From: CAHJXF01 sp038225855
GTDB lineage: Bacteria; Pseudomonadota; Gammaproteobacteria; Burkholderiales; Burkholderiaceae_D
Reading direction: 5' to 3'
Assembly: GCA_038225855.1 (NCBI GenBank)
Contig: JBBRQU010000015.1
Coordinates: 1-64,000 of the forward strand
DNA length: 64,000 nucleotides
Shown here: positions 45,226 through 53,509 of the stretch, in pieces
Layout: every line of letters begins with the position of its first letter
Position numbering within the stretch: the stretch's first letter is position 1
Program-made: the position numbers and the translations under genes
The notes under the pieces: generated by a model
Seen by the model: the letters and a program-made list of their open reading frames with translations, nothing else
What the model was told of the DNA's origin: nothing
Databases searched by the model: none

Positions 45226-47370
45226 ATGAATGTTTTCTACGAAGAAGACGGCGGCTTTAAGGCCGGCAACGTGTTGTCCGATCAGGGCGCGGCTCTGCAG
45301 GTCGAGTCGGCGAGCGGCAAGCGCAGCAAGGTCAAGAGCGGCCATGTGCTGTTCGATTTTCGCGAGCCCGATGCGGCGACCCTGATGCGCGACGCGCTGG
45401 CGTTGGCCGATACGATCGACCTCGCGTTCCTGTGGGAATGCGCGCCGCAGGCCGAGTTCTCGTTCAAGGATCTCGCGACCGATTACTTCGGGCGCGCGGC
45501 GACGCCGGTCGAGTCGGCGGCGCTGGTCACGCGCCTGCACTCGGCGCCGATGTACTTCTATCGCAAGGGCCGCGGCCACTACCGGCCCGCGCCCGCCGAC
45601 GCGCTCAAGGCGGCGCTCGCGGGCATCGAACGCAAGCAGCGCGAAGCTGCGTTGCAGGGCGAGTACGTGAGCGAATTGAAGGCGAGCCGATTGCCCGATG
45701 CCTTGCGCGCGCAGGCGCGCGAGTTACTGTTCAAGCCCGATCGCAATCGCACCGAATTCAAGGCGCTGGTCGAGGCGAGCGCGGCGCTGTCGACCACACC
45801 CGAACGCCTGATGCTCGCGGTCGGCGGCCTGGCGTCACCTGAAGCCTTGCATCGCGATCGCTTCATCTTCGAATTCTTTCCGAGAGGCACGGGCTTTGCG
45901 AATGTTCCGATTGCTGCGATCGCGGAACTGCCTCTCGCCGAAGCCGAGGCCTTCAGCATCGACGACTCGCAGACGACCGAGATCGACGATGCGCTGTCGG
46001 TGCGTGCGATCGACCCGCCGGCGGATGCGCCGACGGATGCGTCGGTAGGATCGAAGGCCTGGCGCATCGGTATCCATATCGCAGCGCCCGGCCTTTCGAT
46101 TCGTCGCGGCGACGCAATCGATGCGATGGCGCGCGATCGCTACTCGACCGTTTACGCGCCGGGCGAAAAAATCACGATGCTGCCCGACAGCGTCGTCGAG
46201 GCTTTCACGCTCGCGGCGGGTCGCGCTTGCGCGGCCGTGTCGTTGTACGTCGATGCGATCGAGGACGCGAATGGGGACGGCGCGGGTTGGCGCATCGTCG
46301 CAAGCAGCTCGCGCATCGAGCGCGTGATGATCGCTGACAACCTGCGCCACGACCTGCTCGACGACCAGGTCACCGAAGGCAATCTCGCAAGCGGCGAGGG
46401 CGACTATCCGAGAAAGGACCAGATCGCGGTCCTCTGGCGTTTCGCGCAGGCGCTCAACGAAAAGAGGCAGGAGGCACGCATCGCTTCGGGCCTGAAGCGC
46501 GAGTCGCATCAGCGCGCCGACTACAACTTCCGCGTTGATGGCGATGCGGTCAGCGGCAGCCAGACCATCGCGATCACCGAGCGCCGGCGCGGCGCGCCGC
46601 TCGACACCATCGTCGCCGAGCTGATGATCCTCGCCAACAGCACCTGGGGTCGGCTGCTCGCCGAGCGCGGCGTGTCGGGAATCTATCGCGCGCAGAACGC
46701 GGCCTTCGGGCCCGCGGGCCGCGTGCGCATGGTCACGCATCCCGCCCCGCACGCGGGACTCGGGGTCGCGCAATACGCGTGGAGCACGTCGCCGCTGCGG
46801 CGCTATGTCGATCTCGTCAATCAATGGCAGATCGTGGCCTGCATCCGGGACGACGAGACCAACGCGCCTTTCGCGCGCAACGACGCCGACCTGTTCGCGG
46901 TCGTCTCCGGCTTCGACGCGGCCTATGCGGCCTATGCGGAATACCAGTCGAAGATGGAGCGCCACTGGTGCCTGCGCTGGTTGCAGCAGGAAGCCAGGAC
47001 GACCGTCGAGGCGCGCGCGACCGGTCGCGAAGACAATGCGATCCTGATCGAAATTCCGCTACTGATCCGCGTGCCGGGTCTTGCGGGTTTGCCGACACCG
47101 ATCGCGCGCGGCCAGCGCATCGAAGTCGAGATTGTTTCGTGCGACGAGATCGATCTCACGGTGCAATGTCGATTGACCGCGATCATCGAAGAAGTCGATG
47201 CGCTCGATGACTTCGACGAGTTGGGCGATGAAGCACCGGTCGAGGCGGCGGGTGCGGGCGTGAGCGCGACCGACGTGGCGACCCGGAGCGCAGAAGGATC
47301 GGCGATCGAAGCGACCGCGCCTGCGCTCGAAACGTCGCACGCCGGCGCGGCCGCATCGCTGGCGGCCTGA
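45226..47370 (+). CDS. RNB-domain exoribonuclease (RNase II/R family)
   Basis: A 714-residue 3'-5' exoribonuclease-like protein. The start MNVFYEEDGGFKAGNVLSDQ is a betaproteobacterial N-terminus without the cold-shock domains of RNase R. The RNB catalytic core contains FSIDDSQTTEIDDALSV, with the Asp cluster that binds magnesium, and later WSTSPLRRYVDLVNQWQIVA. The S1-like end is degenerate and followed by an Ala/Glu-rich tail. The catalytic aspartates are present. It precedes the TonB-like gene by 24 bp. Confidence 0.92.
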   Translation: MNVFYEEDGGFKAGNVLSDQGAALQVESASGKRSKVKSGHVLFDFREPDAATLMRDALALADTIDLAFLWECAPQAEFSFKDLATDYFGRAATPVESAALVTRLHSAPMYFYRKGRGHYRPAPADALKAALAGIERKQREAALQGEYVSELKASRLPDALRAQARELLFKPDRNRTEFKALVEASAALSTTPERLMLAVGGLASPEALHRDRFIFEFFPRGTGFANVPIAAIAELPLAEAEAFSIDDSQTTEIDDALSVRAIDPPADAPTDASVGSKAWRIGIHIAAPGLSIRRGDAIDAMARDRYSTVYAPGEKITMLPDSVVEAFTLAAGRACAAVSLYVDAIEDANGDGAGWRIVASSSRIERVMIADNLRHDLLDDQVTEGNLASGEGDYPRKDQIAVLWRFAQALNEKRQEARIASGLKRESHQRADYNFRVDGDAVSGSQTIAITERRRGAPLDTIVAELMILANSTWGRLLAERGVSGIYRAQNAAFGPAGRVRMVTHPAPHAGLGVAQYAWSTSPLRRYVDLVNQWQIVACIRDDETNAPFARNDADLFAVVSGFDAAYAAYAEYQSKMERHWCLRWLQQEARTTVEARATGREDNAILIEIPLLIRVPGLAGLPTPIARGQRIEVEIVSCDEIDLTVQCRLTAIIEEVDALDDFDELGDEAPVEAAGAGVSATDVATRSAEGSAIEATAPALETSHAGAAASLAA

Positions 47371-47394
47371 AGCAGCGACAGCAACGCGAGCGAC

Positions 47395-48351
47395 ATGGCC
47401 ACCGTATTGCAGACCAGAGGACGCGGGACAGTGTATCCGCCGACGTATCCGCCGCCGCGACCTTCGACCCGGCCGCAGCGTCGAAAGCACGGCTATCGGC
47501 CATCGGGACTGATGATCGCGTTGACGGTCTCGGTCGCGCTGCATCTGATCCTGCTCGCGATTCGCTTCGTCGCGCCGCACATGTCGTTGACGCGGCCGCC
47601 CGACAGTCCGCTCGAAGTGATACTCGTCAACGCGCGATCGAACGACCAGCCGGTCAAGCCCACGGCGATCGCGCAGCACGATCTGAACGGTGGCGGCGAA
47701 CACGACCAGGGTCGCGCGACGTCGTTCCTGCCGCGCGCCCGCGAACTGTCCGACGGCGAAGTGCTGAAGCAATCGCACAGCGCCGCCGAGCGGCTCGAGG
47801 CCGAGCAGCGCCGCGTGATCACGCAGGCGCGCAAGACCGAGGCTCCGGTGGCGCCCGAAGCGCCGCCCAAGGTCGAGGCGACCGAGACCGCGCCGCCGAC
47901 CGACTTCACGACTTCGATGAAAGCGATCGCACGTCTCGAGGCGCAGATCGACAAGGACACGCGCGACCTCAATGCGCGTCCGCGCCGCGGCTACATCGGA
48001 CCGACCACGCGCGGTGCGAGCTACGCGCTTTACTACAGTCAATGGAAGGACAAGGTCGAGCGCATCGGCACGATCAACTATCCAGAAGAGGCGCGCGGCC
48101 GCATCTATGGCGAACTCTCGCTGAGCGTGGTGCTGAATTCCGACGGAACGATCTACAACGACGAGGTCGAGGTGACGCGCTCGTCGGGCTCGCAGATTCT
48201 CGATCGCGCGGCCAAGCGCATCGTGCGCCTAGGCGCGCCGTACGGGCGCTTCTCGGACGCGTTGCGCAGCGAGTACGACATCTTCGAAATCCGCAGCACG
48301 TTCCGCTTCACGCGCGGCGCCGCGTTCGAGATGCGCACGGGCGGCCCGTGA
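47395..48351 (+). CDS. TonB-like energy transducer
   Basis: A 318-residue protein with a cytoplasmic Pro-rich start, one membrane helix (SGLMIALTVSVALHLILLAI), a Pro/Ala/Glu-rich periplasmic linker and a C-terminal TonB-type domain (INYPEEARGRIYGELSLSVV and ILDRAAKRIVRLGAPYGRF). TonB couples the proton-motive force, via ExbB-ExbD, to outer-membrane transporters; ExbBD are not next to it. Its stop overlaps the following gene (GTGA). Confidence 0.88.
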   Translation: MATVLQTRGRGTVYPPTYPPPRPSTRPQRRKHGYRPSGLMIALTVSVALHLILLAIRFVAPHMSLTRPPDSPLEVILVNARSNDQPVKPTAIAQHDLNGGGEHDQGRATSFLPRARELSDGEVLKQSHSAAERLEAEQRRVITQARKTEAPVAPEAPPKVEATETAPPTDFTTSMKAIARLEAQIDKDTRDLNARPRRGYIGPTTRGASYALYYSQWKDKVERIGTINYPEEARGRIYGELSLSVVLNSDGTIYNDEVEVTRSSGSQILDRAAKRIVRLGAPYGRFSDALRSEYDIFEIRSTFRFTRGAAFEMRTGGP

Positions 48352-48941
48352 GCGGCGCAGGCGAGGGTGCGCGCCGAAACGCGTTGCGCGTGCTGACGTT
48401 GTGCATGTTGTGCACGGTTAGCGCAGCGCACGCGCAATTGAGGCCACTCGACACGACCGCGTCGCGTCAGGCGCTCGAAGACGCGTCGCGGGATCGCTGC
48501 GATGGCGTGTCGGTGGTCGTGCGGCGCTGTGTGGCGCAACCCGACACGCGCAATTCCGACAAGGCCGACGCGCTGACGCGTTCGCGTGCGCGCGCCAAGG
48601 CCGCCTTCGATCGCCGCGATCGACGTACGCGCCAGGACTCGCTCGATGGCATCGACGAAGCTTCCGGCAACGCCGCCGGCGGCACTGGATCGGGCGGCAC
48701 GCCGCAGCGTCTCGCGCCTGTGGTCGTGACCGGCAACGCGGCCGAACCTGGAGCAAGCGTCGAAGAGATTCTGCAGCGCGCGCTCAATCCGCAAGTGGTT
48801 TCGCAAAGCGGAACCGTGACGACTTATGGACCCGATGGAGTGCGCAAGGAATGCATCGCGCGTTGCGTGGGTCCGATGTGCTGCCTGACGCTGCGCAATC
48901 GCCCCGACCCCGCGCGCGACTCCAGCTCGATCGGGCGGTGA
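48348..48941 (+). CDS. Uncharacterised secreted protein with a cysteine-rich C-terminus
   Basis: A GTG start overlaps the tonB-like stop, giving 197 residues. A signal peptide (LRVLTLCMLCTVSAAHAQ) is followed by a Ser/Arg/Asp-rich low-complexity middle and a C-terminal block with ECIARCVGPMCCLTLRN, four cysteines in 12 residues. I recognise no family. The stop overlaps the aroE start by one base (TGATG), so it is translated as part of the tonB-like/aroE/mtgA unit. Confidence 0.7.
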   Translation: MSGAGEGARRNALRVLTLCMLCTVSAAHAQLRPLDTTASRQALEDASRDRCDGVSVVVRRCVAQPDTRNSDKADALTRSRARAKAAFDRRDRRTRQDSLDGIDEASGNAAGGTGSGGTPQRLAPVVVTGNAAEPGASVEEILQRALNPQVVSQSGTVTTYGPDGVRKECIARCVGPMCCLTLRNRPDPARDSSSIGR

Positions 48942-49819
48942 TGCCCGCTCCAGCGCACTATGCCGTCGTCGGCAATCCGGTCGCGCACAGCCTCTCGCCC
49001 GAGATCCACGCGGCATTCGCAAGGCAGACCGGCGAGGCGATCACCTACACGCGCATGCTCGCGCCGCTCGACGGTTTCGTCGCGACCATCGCTCGCTTCT
49101 TCGATGACGGAGGCATGGGCTTGAGCGTGACCGTGCCGTTCAAGCTCGAAGCCTTCGCGTTTTGCGCGGCGGGCGTGAATGGTCGCCTGAGCGCGCGGGC
49201 GCGGCGCGCGGGCGCGGTCAACGTGCTCGCGCGGCAGGGCGACACGATCGACGGCGACAACACCGACGGCGTCGGCCTCGTCACCGACCTCCAGCGCATC
49301 GTCGGCGTCAACGGTTTCGCGCTGGCCGACTCGCGCGTGCTGCTGGTCGGCGCCGGCGGCGCGGCGCGCGGCGTGATCGGACCCTTGCTCGCAGCGCGCC
49401 CGAAGACGTTGACGATCGTCAATCGCGATGTCTCGAAGGCGCGAGCGCTGGTGGGCGCGTTCGGCATCGCGAACGCACACGGCGCGCTATTTCAGGCGCG
49501 GGCCTTCGACGCGCTCGACACAGCGCGATACGACGTGATCATCAACGCGACCTCGGCCAGCCTTGCAAACGCATCGCTGCCTCTGTCGGCAACCCTCTTC
49601 ACCGACGCGGTGCTCGCCTACGACCTGATGTATGGCGCTACGCCAACCCCCTTCATGCGCTTCGCTGCGCGCTCGGGTGCAGCCGCGGTCGCCGATGGCC
49701 TCGGCATGCTGGTCGAGCAGGCGGCCGAAGCCTTCCTGATGTGGCGCGGCGTGCGACCGGAAACGGCGTCGGTGCTGGCGGCGCTGCGCTCATCGCTCGC
49801 GGCCGGCCTCTCGGCATGA
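48941..49819 (+). CDS. aroE: Shikimate dehydrogenase (NADP+)
   Basis: Reduces 3-dehydroshikimate to shikimate. The 292-residue protein has the substrate loop NPVAHSLSPEIH, the catalytic Lys in SVTVPFKLEAF, the Asp in GDNTDGVGL, and the NADP site GAGGAARGV. The start overlaps the upstream stop by one base, and the stop overlaps mtgA (ATGA). Confidence 0.97.
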   Translation: MPAPAHYAVVGNPVAHSLSPEIHAAFARQTGEAITYTRMLAPLDGFVATIARFFDDGGMGLSVTVPFKLEAFAFCAAGVNGRLSARARRAGAVNVLARQGDTIDGDNTDGVGLVTDLQRIVGVNGFALADSRVLLVGAGGAARGVIGPLLAARPKTLTIVNRDVSKARALVGAFGIANAHGALFQARAFDALDTARYDVIINATSASLANASLPLSATLFTDAVLAYDLMYGATPTPFMRFAARSGAAAVADGLGMLVEQAAEAFLMWRGVRPETASVLAALRSSLAAGLSA

Positions 49820-50565
49820 AGGTCGTGCTCGGATGTATCGGCCGGCTCGCGCTGGTCGCAATCGGCACGGTGTTACTGCTGCAACTCTATTACTTTGCCT
49901 GTGTCGGCTGGTACTCGCGCTTCGATCCATCCACGACAGCCTTCATGCGCAGCCACATGGGACTCGTGCGGGAAAAGAATCCGAACGCGAAGCTCGAACA
50001 GCAATGGGTACCGTACTCGCGCATCTCGGACAACCTCAAGCGCGCCGTGATCACTGCCGAAGACGCGCGCTTTGCGGAGCACGAAGGCGTCGATTGGGAT
50101 GCCGTCACGAAGGCGTACGAGAACAACGAGAAGGTCGCGGCGAATGCGGCCGGCGCGGCATCCAGCGCGGCATCCAGGGCAAAGCGTCAGCGCGCGCGCA
50201 TCAAGGGCGGCTCCACCATCACGCAGCAGCTCGCGAAGAATCTCTTTCTGTCGGGCGAACGCAGCTATCTGCGCAAGGGGCAGGAACTCGTGATCGCCTA
50301 CATGATCGAGTTCTGGATGACGAAGCAACGCATCCTCGAGATCTATCTGAACGTGATCGAATGGGGCAACGGCGTGTTCGGCGCGGAGGCGGCAGCGCGC
50401 CATTACTTCAGTGTTTCGGCCGCGCAGTTAAGTCCCGCGCAGGCCGCGCAACTCGCGGTGATGCTGCCCAACCCGCGCTTCTACGACGCGCACCGAGGAT
50501 CGGGTTATCTCGCGCGTCGCAGCGCCGCGATTGCGCGGTGGATGGGCGATGCGGAGTTGCCTTGA
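49816..50565 (+). CDS. mtgA: Monofunctional biosynthetic peptidoglycan transglycosylase
   Basis: A GT51-family glycosyltransferase that polymerises lipid II into glycan strands in the periplasm. The 249-residue protein has an N-terminal membrane helix (ALVAIGTVLLLQLYYFAC), the catalytic Glu in VITAEDARFAEHEGVDW, and the second motif GGSTITQQLAKNLFLSGERS. An Ala-rich insert before that motif (AANAAGAASSAASRAKRQ) is common in betaproteobacterial homologues. There is no transpeptidase domain. The ATG overlaps the aroE stop. Confidence 0.96.
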   Translation: MKVVLGCIGRLALVAIGTVLLLQLYYFACVGWYSRFDPSTTAFMRSHMGLVREKNPNAKLEQQWVPYSRISDNLKRAVITAEDARFAEHEGVDWDAVTKAYENNEKVAANAAGAASSAASRAKRQRARIKGGSTITQQLAKNLFLSGERSYLRKGQELVIAYMIEFWMTKQRILEIYLNVIEWGNGVFGAEAAARHYFSVSAAQLSPAQAAQLAVMLPNPRFYDAHRGSGYLARRSAAIARWMGDAELP

Positions 50566-50577
50566 TGCGCAAACGCC

Positions 50578-50653
50578 TGTCATTGCGAGCAGGAAGAATC
50601 TCATTGGCGTCGCACCCGAGCCGAGGAGATTGCTCGCGATGCTCGCAATGACA
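50578..50653. repeat. Dispersed palindromic repeat, family 1, copy C
   Basis: Perfect 13-bp inverted ends TGTCATTGCGAGC (50578-50590) and GCTCGCAATGACA (50641-50653), 76 bp in all. The interior keeps GAGATTGCTCG, related to copies A and B. It lies between mtgA and the permease gene. Confidence 0.85.
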
Positions 50654-50672
50654 ACGGGTTTGTGGCGATGAG

Positions 50673-51602
50673 ATGACCACGACACCTCGCGCCCGCGACG
50701 CTCCACCCCTGTCGGCCTACCTCTACCTCGCCGCCGGCATGTCGGTGGTGGGCGCCTACGTCGGTTTCTCGAAAGTCATCGTCGAGACCGTTCCGGTCTT
50801 TCTGCTCGCGACCATACGCTTCGGCATCGCCGCGATCGCGCTCTTGCCATGGACGTTTCCGCGCGGCGGCTTCGCGATTGCGTGGCCGCAGAAGAAGACG
50901 CTGCTCGGCCTGTCGTTCTTCGGCAACTTCCTTTTTTCCATCTTCATGCTGTCGGGCGTTGCGCGCACATCCGCCACTGCGGCGGGCTTGATCATGAGCA
51001 TGATTCCCGCAGCCGTCGCGGTGTTCTCGTTGTTCATGCTGGGCGAGCGCATCAACGGTCGCGCGATGGTGGCGATCACGCTCGCCGTGATCGGCGTGGG
51101 CGCGCTCACGCTGGTGCGCACGCAAGGCAGCGGAGCCGCGCCGGTCGAGGGCGCAGGCGTGGGCGACGCGTTGATCGGCAACGCCTTCATCGTCGGCGCG
51201 GTGTGCTGCGAAGCGATCTTCGTCGTGTTGGGCAAGCGACTGACCACAGCTTCGGTCGGGCCGATGCAGATCGCAGCGTGGATGAACCTGGTGGGCCTCG
51301 CGCTGATGCTGCCCATGGGCATCTGGCAAGGAACGCATTTCGATTTCGCGCGCATCACGGCCACGCTCTGGATATTGATCGCGTGCTACGCGCTTGGCGC
51401 GAGCGTGCTGTCCACCTGGCTCTGGCTGACCGGGCTCAAGTACGTGCCGGCAAGCCAGGCCGGTGTGTTCACGACCGCATTGCCGATCTCCTCCGCGCTG
51501 GTCGGCATGGTGTTCCTGGGTGAGCGGCCCACCGTTGTCCACGCGATTGCCTTCGCCTGTGCGCTGGCCGGCATCCTGCTGATGACGCGCACGCGTCGCT
51601 GA
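50673..51602 (+). CDS. EamA-domain permease (drug/metabolite transporter superfamily)
   Basis: A 309-residue inner-membrane protein with about ten transmembrane helices in two EamA repeats; the first starts near YLAAGMSVVGAYVGFSKVIV and the second near LIGNAFIVGAVCCEAIFVVL. Conserved features include the helix-3/4 ARTSATAAGLIMSMIPAAVA and the C-terminal LGERPTVVHAIAFACALAGI. The substrate (amino acids, purines, drugs) cannot be told. It is the last gene before the catabolic island. Confidence 0.92.
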   Translation: MTTTPRARDAPPLSAYLYLAAGMSVVGAYVGFSKVIVETVPVFLLATIRFGIAAIALLPWTFPRGGFAIAWPQKKTLLGLSFFGNFLFSIFMLSGVARTSATAAGLIMSMIPAAVAVFSLFMLGERINGRAMVAITLAVIGVGALTLVRTQGSGAAPVEGAGVGDALIGNAFIVGAVCCEAIFVVLGKRLTTASVGPMQIAAWMNLVGLALMLPMGIWQGTHFDFARITATLWILIACYALGASVLSTWLWLTGLKYVPASQAGVFTTALPISSALVGMVFLGERPTVVHAIAFACALAGILLMTRTRR

Positions 51603-51734
51603 CGAATCGGGCACGGCAGGCAGCAGCGTTTCAGTTTGAATCCGTAGCCCAAAGCGACGTTCGAGTAGGTTAAATCTTGAGTCTTATATAACTACCTCGT
51701 GCCATCGCCGCAGAGTCCACGAGGTAATTCCGAT

Positions 51735-52649
51735 TCACTGCTGAAGGCCCGCAATCCCGTAAGACTGTAGTTCCTGGCCGACCGACGTTTCCCATCCGTT
51801 GGCGATCGACTCTAGATCCCAACCCCCATCGCGGTACGCCATCCGCACTTCCTGCGGATGGGACCATAGCGATAATTTGTCGCCGCCGATGCCGATGCAT
51901 TGCCCCGTGATCGAGGAACCGCGAGCCGACGCGAGGAAGACGGCCAGCGGTGCCACATCCTCGGCCGTACCCATTCCCATTCCCTGACGCAATGTCTTCG
52001 GCAACGGCCTGCCTTCAGCAACCGCGGCTGCGTGCGCCTCCATTCCGGGGATACTTGCGACCATCGCTGTCATCGCGGTCGGGACCATCGCATTGACCGT
52101 GATGTTCGCGCGCGCGCACTCCATTGCCCAAGTGCGGGCGAAGGCCGCAATACCTGCCTTGGCGGCTGCGTAGTTGGTCTGGCCGAAGTTGCCGCGCTGG
52201 CCGGCCGGCGAGGCGACGAGTATCAGGCGACCGCCTTCCCCCTGGCTCTTCATACGGTGGACCGCCGCGCGTGCGCACGTGAAAGTGCCGCGCAGGTGCG
52301 TTTCGATTACGGCATCGAACTCCGCGTCGGTCATATTCCACATCACCCGATCACGCAAGATGCCGGCGTTGCATACCATGATGTCGAGTCGCCCGAAGGC
52401 ATCCACCGCACGAATGACCAATCGCTCTGCAGCTTCAGACGATCCGACTGCCACCGCCTCTCCGACCGCCTTGCCGCCCGCTGCGATCAATGACGCGACC
52501 GCTTCGTCGACTGCGCCCGCATCGACATCGTTGACGACGACCGATGCTCCGGCCTTGCAAAGGGCCTGTGCGAAGGCAAGTCCAAGACCGCGTCCGCTTC
52601 CAGTCACGATTGCGACCTTGCCATGCAGGTCGAGTCCTTCGTTTTCCAT
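51735..52649 (-). CDS. Short-chain dehydrogenase/reductase, probably 3-hydroxyacyl-CoA type
   Basis: A 304-residue NAD(P)-dependent oxidoreductase. The cofactor loop is VTGSGRGLGLAFAQALCKAG, followed by MVCNAGILRD, the catalytic region VASPAGQRGN and NYAAAKAG with Tyr-x3-Lys. The sequence style resembles the dehydrogenase part of multifunctional beta-oxidation enzyme type 2, which fits the operon: CoA ligase, hydratase, thiolase. It adds about 50 residues beyond a classical SDR. It is last in the operon, 8 bp after the hydratase stop. Confidence 0.88.
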   Translation of the reverse strand: MENEGLDLHGKVAIVTGSGRGLGLAFAQALCKAGASVVVNDVDAGAVDEAVASLIAAGGKAVGEAVAVGSSEAAERLVIRAVDAFGRLDIMVCNAGILRDRVMWNMTDAEFDAVIETHLRGTFTCARAAVHRMKSQGEGGRLILVASPAGQRGNFGQTNYAAAKAGIAAFARTWAMECARANITVNAMVPTAMTAMVASIPGMEAHAAAVAEGRPLPKTLRQGMGMGTAEDVAPLAVFLASARGSSITGQCIGIGGDKLSLWSHPQEVRMAYRDGGWDLESIANGWETSVGQELQSYGIAGLQQ

Positions 52650-52657
52650 GTCCAGTC

Positions 52658-53467
52658 CTAACGTCCAATGAATTTTGGTGCGCGCTTCTCGATGAAGGCG
52701 CGGGGACCCTCACGCGCGTCCTCGCTGGCGAGGACATCGGCTTTGCAAGCGTTCTCGAGCGCATAAGCATCATCGAGCGACCGGCCGCTTGCCGCGATCA
52801 CCGTCTGCTTGAGCCGCTGTACCGCGAACGGTCCGTTGGCTGCAATCCGCCAGGCGATCTCCTCGGCCGTCTTCATCAAAGCGTCTCGGTCGACGACGCG
52901 ATTGACGAGCCCGATCTCGCGCGCGGTTGCGGCATCGATGGCATCGCCGGTAATCAGGATCTCCAACGCTCGGCTGTAGCCGATCTGACGTGGAAGGCGT
53001 GCCATCGAGCCGGCGAATGGAACGACGCCGCGCTTCACCTCGGGCAGCGCGAACGAAGCGTTGGTCACAGCCACCCTGATGTCCGTCCCGAGCATCAGCT
53101 CGAAGCCAGCCGCCATGCATGCGCCGTTGATCGCCGCGATCACCGGCTTGTGAAGCGGGAAGTCACGAAGCCCTGAAGCCGCGAGGACGATCGGCTCTTC
53201 AAGTAGACGGCGATCCCATGGATCCGCGGGTGGGCGTTCTCCGGTCAGCAACGGGATTGTCGACGCTAGGTCGGCACCCGCACAGAACGCCTTGTCGCCT
53301 GCGCCGGTCACGATCGCCACACGCAACTCTGGATCGTTCGAGAATTCGATGAAAGCATCTGCAAGCCGGCACAGCATCTCGGGTGTCAGCGCATTGCGCG
53401 CCTCGGGCCGGTTCAGGGTGACACGGCAGAGGTGACCCTCTTTCTCGATGACGACGGGCAGATTCAT
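52658..53467 (-). CDS. Enoyl-CoA hydratase/isomerase (crotonase) family protein
   Basis: A 269-residue crotonase-fold enzyme, probably hydrating an enoyl-CoA in the pathway encoded here. The first oxyanion element is KAFCAGADLAST, the second AAINGACMAAGFELMLGTDI, and the conserved Glu is in FALPEVKRGVVPFAG. Members also include isomerases and hydrolases, so the exact reaction is inferred from the neighbours. Confidence 0.9.
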   Translation of the reverse strand: MNLPVVIEKEGHLCRVTLNRPEARNALTPEMLCRLADAFIEFSNDPELRVAIVTGAGDKAFCAGADLASTIPLLTGERPPADPWDRRLLEEPIVLAASGLRDFPLHKPVIAAINGACMAAGFELMLGTDIRVAVTNASFALPEVKRGVVPFAGSMARLPRQIGYSRALEILITGDAIDAATAREIGLVNRVVDRDALMKTAEEIAWRIAANGPFAVQRLKQTVIAASGRSLDDAYALENACKADVLASEDAREGPRAFIEKRAPKFIGR

Positions 53468-53509
53468 GTTCGCTCTCGAATCCTGGTTGATGGGCGGTGG
53501 AGCGGCGAT

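Noticed and set aside
53199..53509. Extra C-terminal 100 residues of the acyl-CoA ligase
   Set aside because: They overlap the hydratase gene on the same strand out of frame and look like random Arg/Ser-rich sequence; explained by a frameshift.
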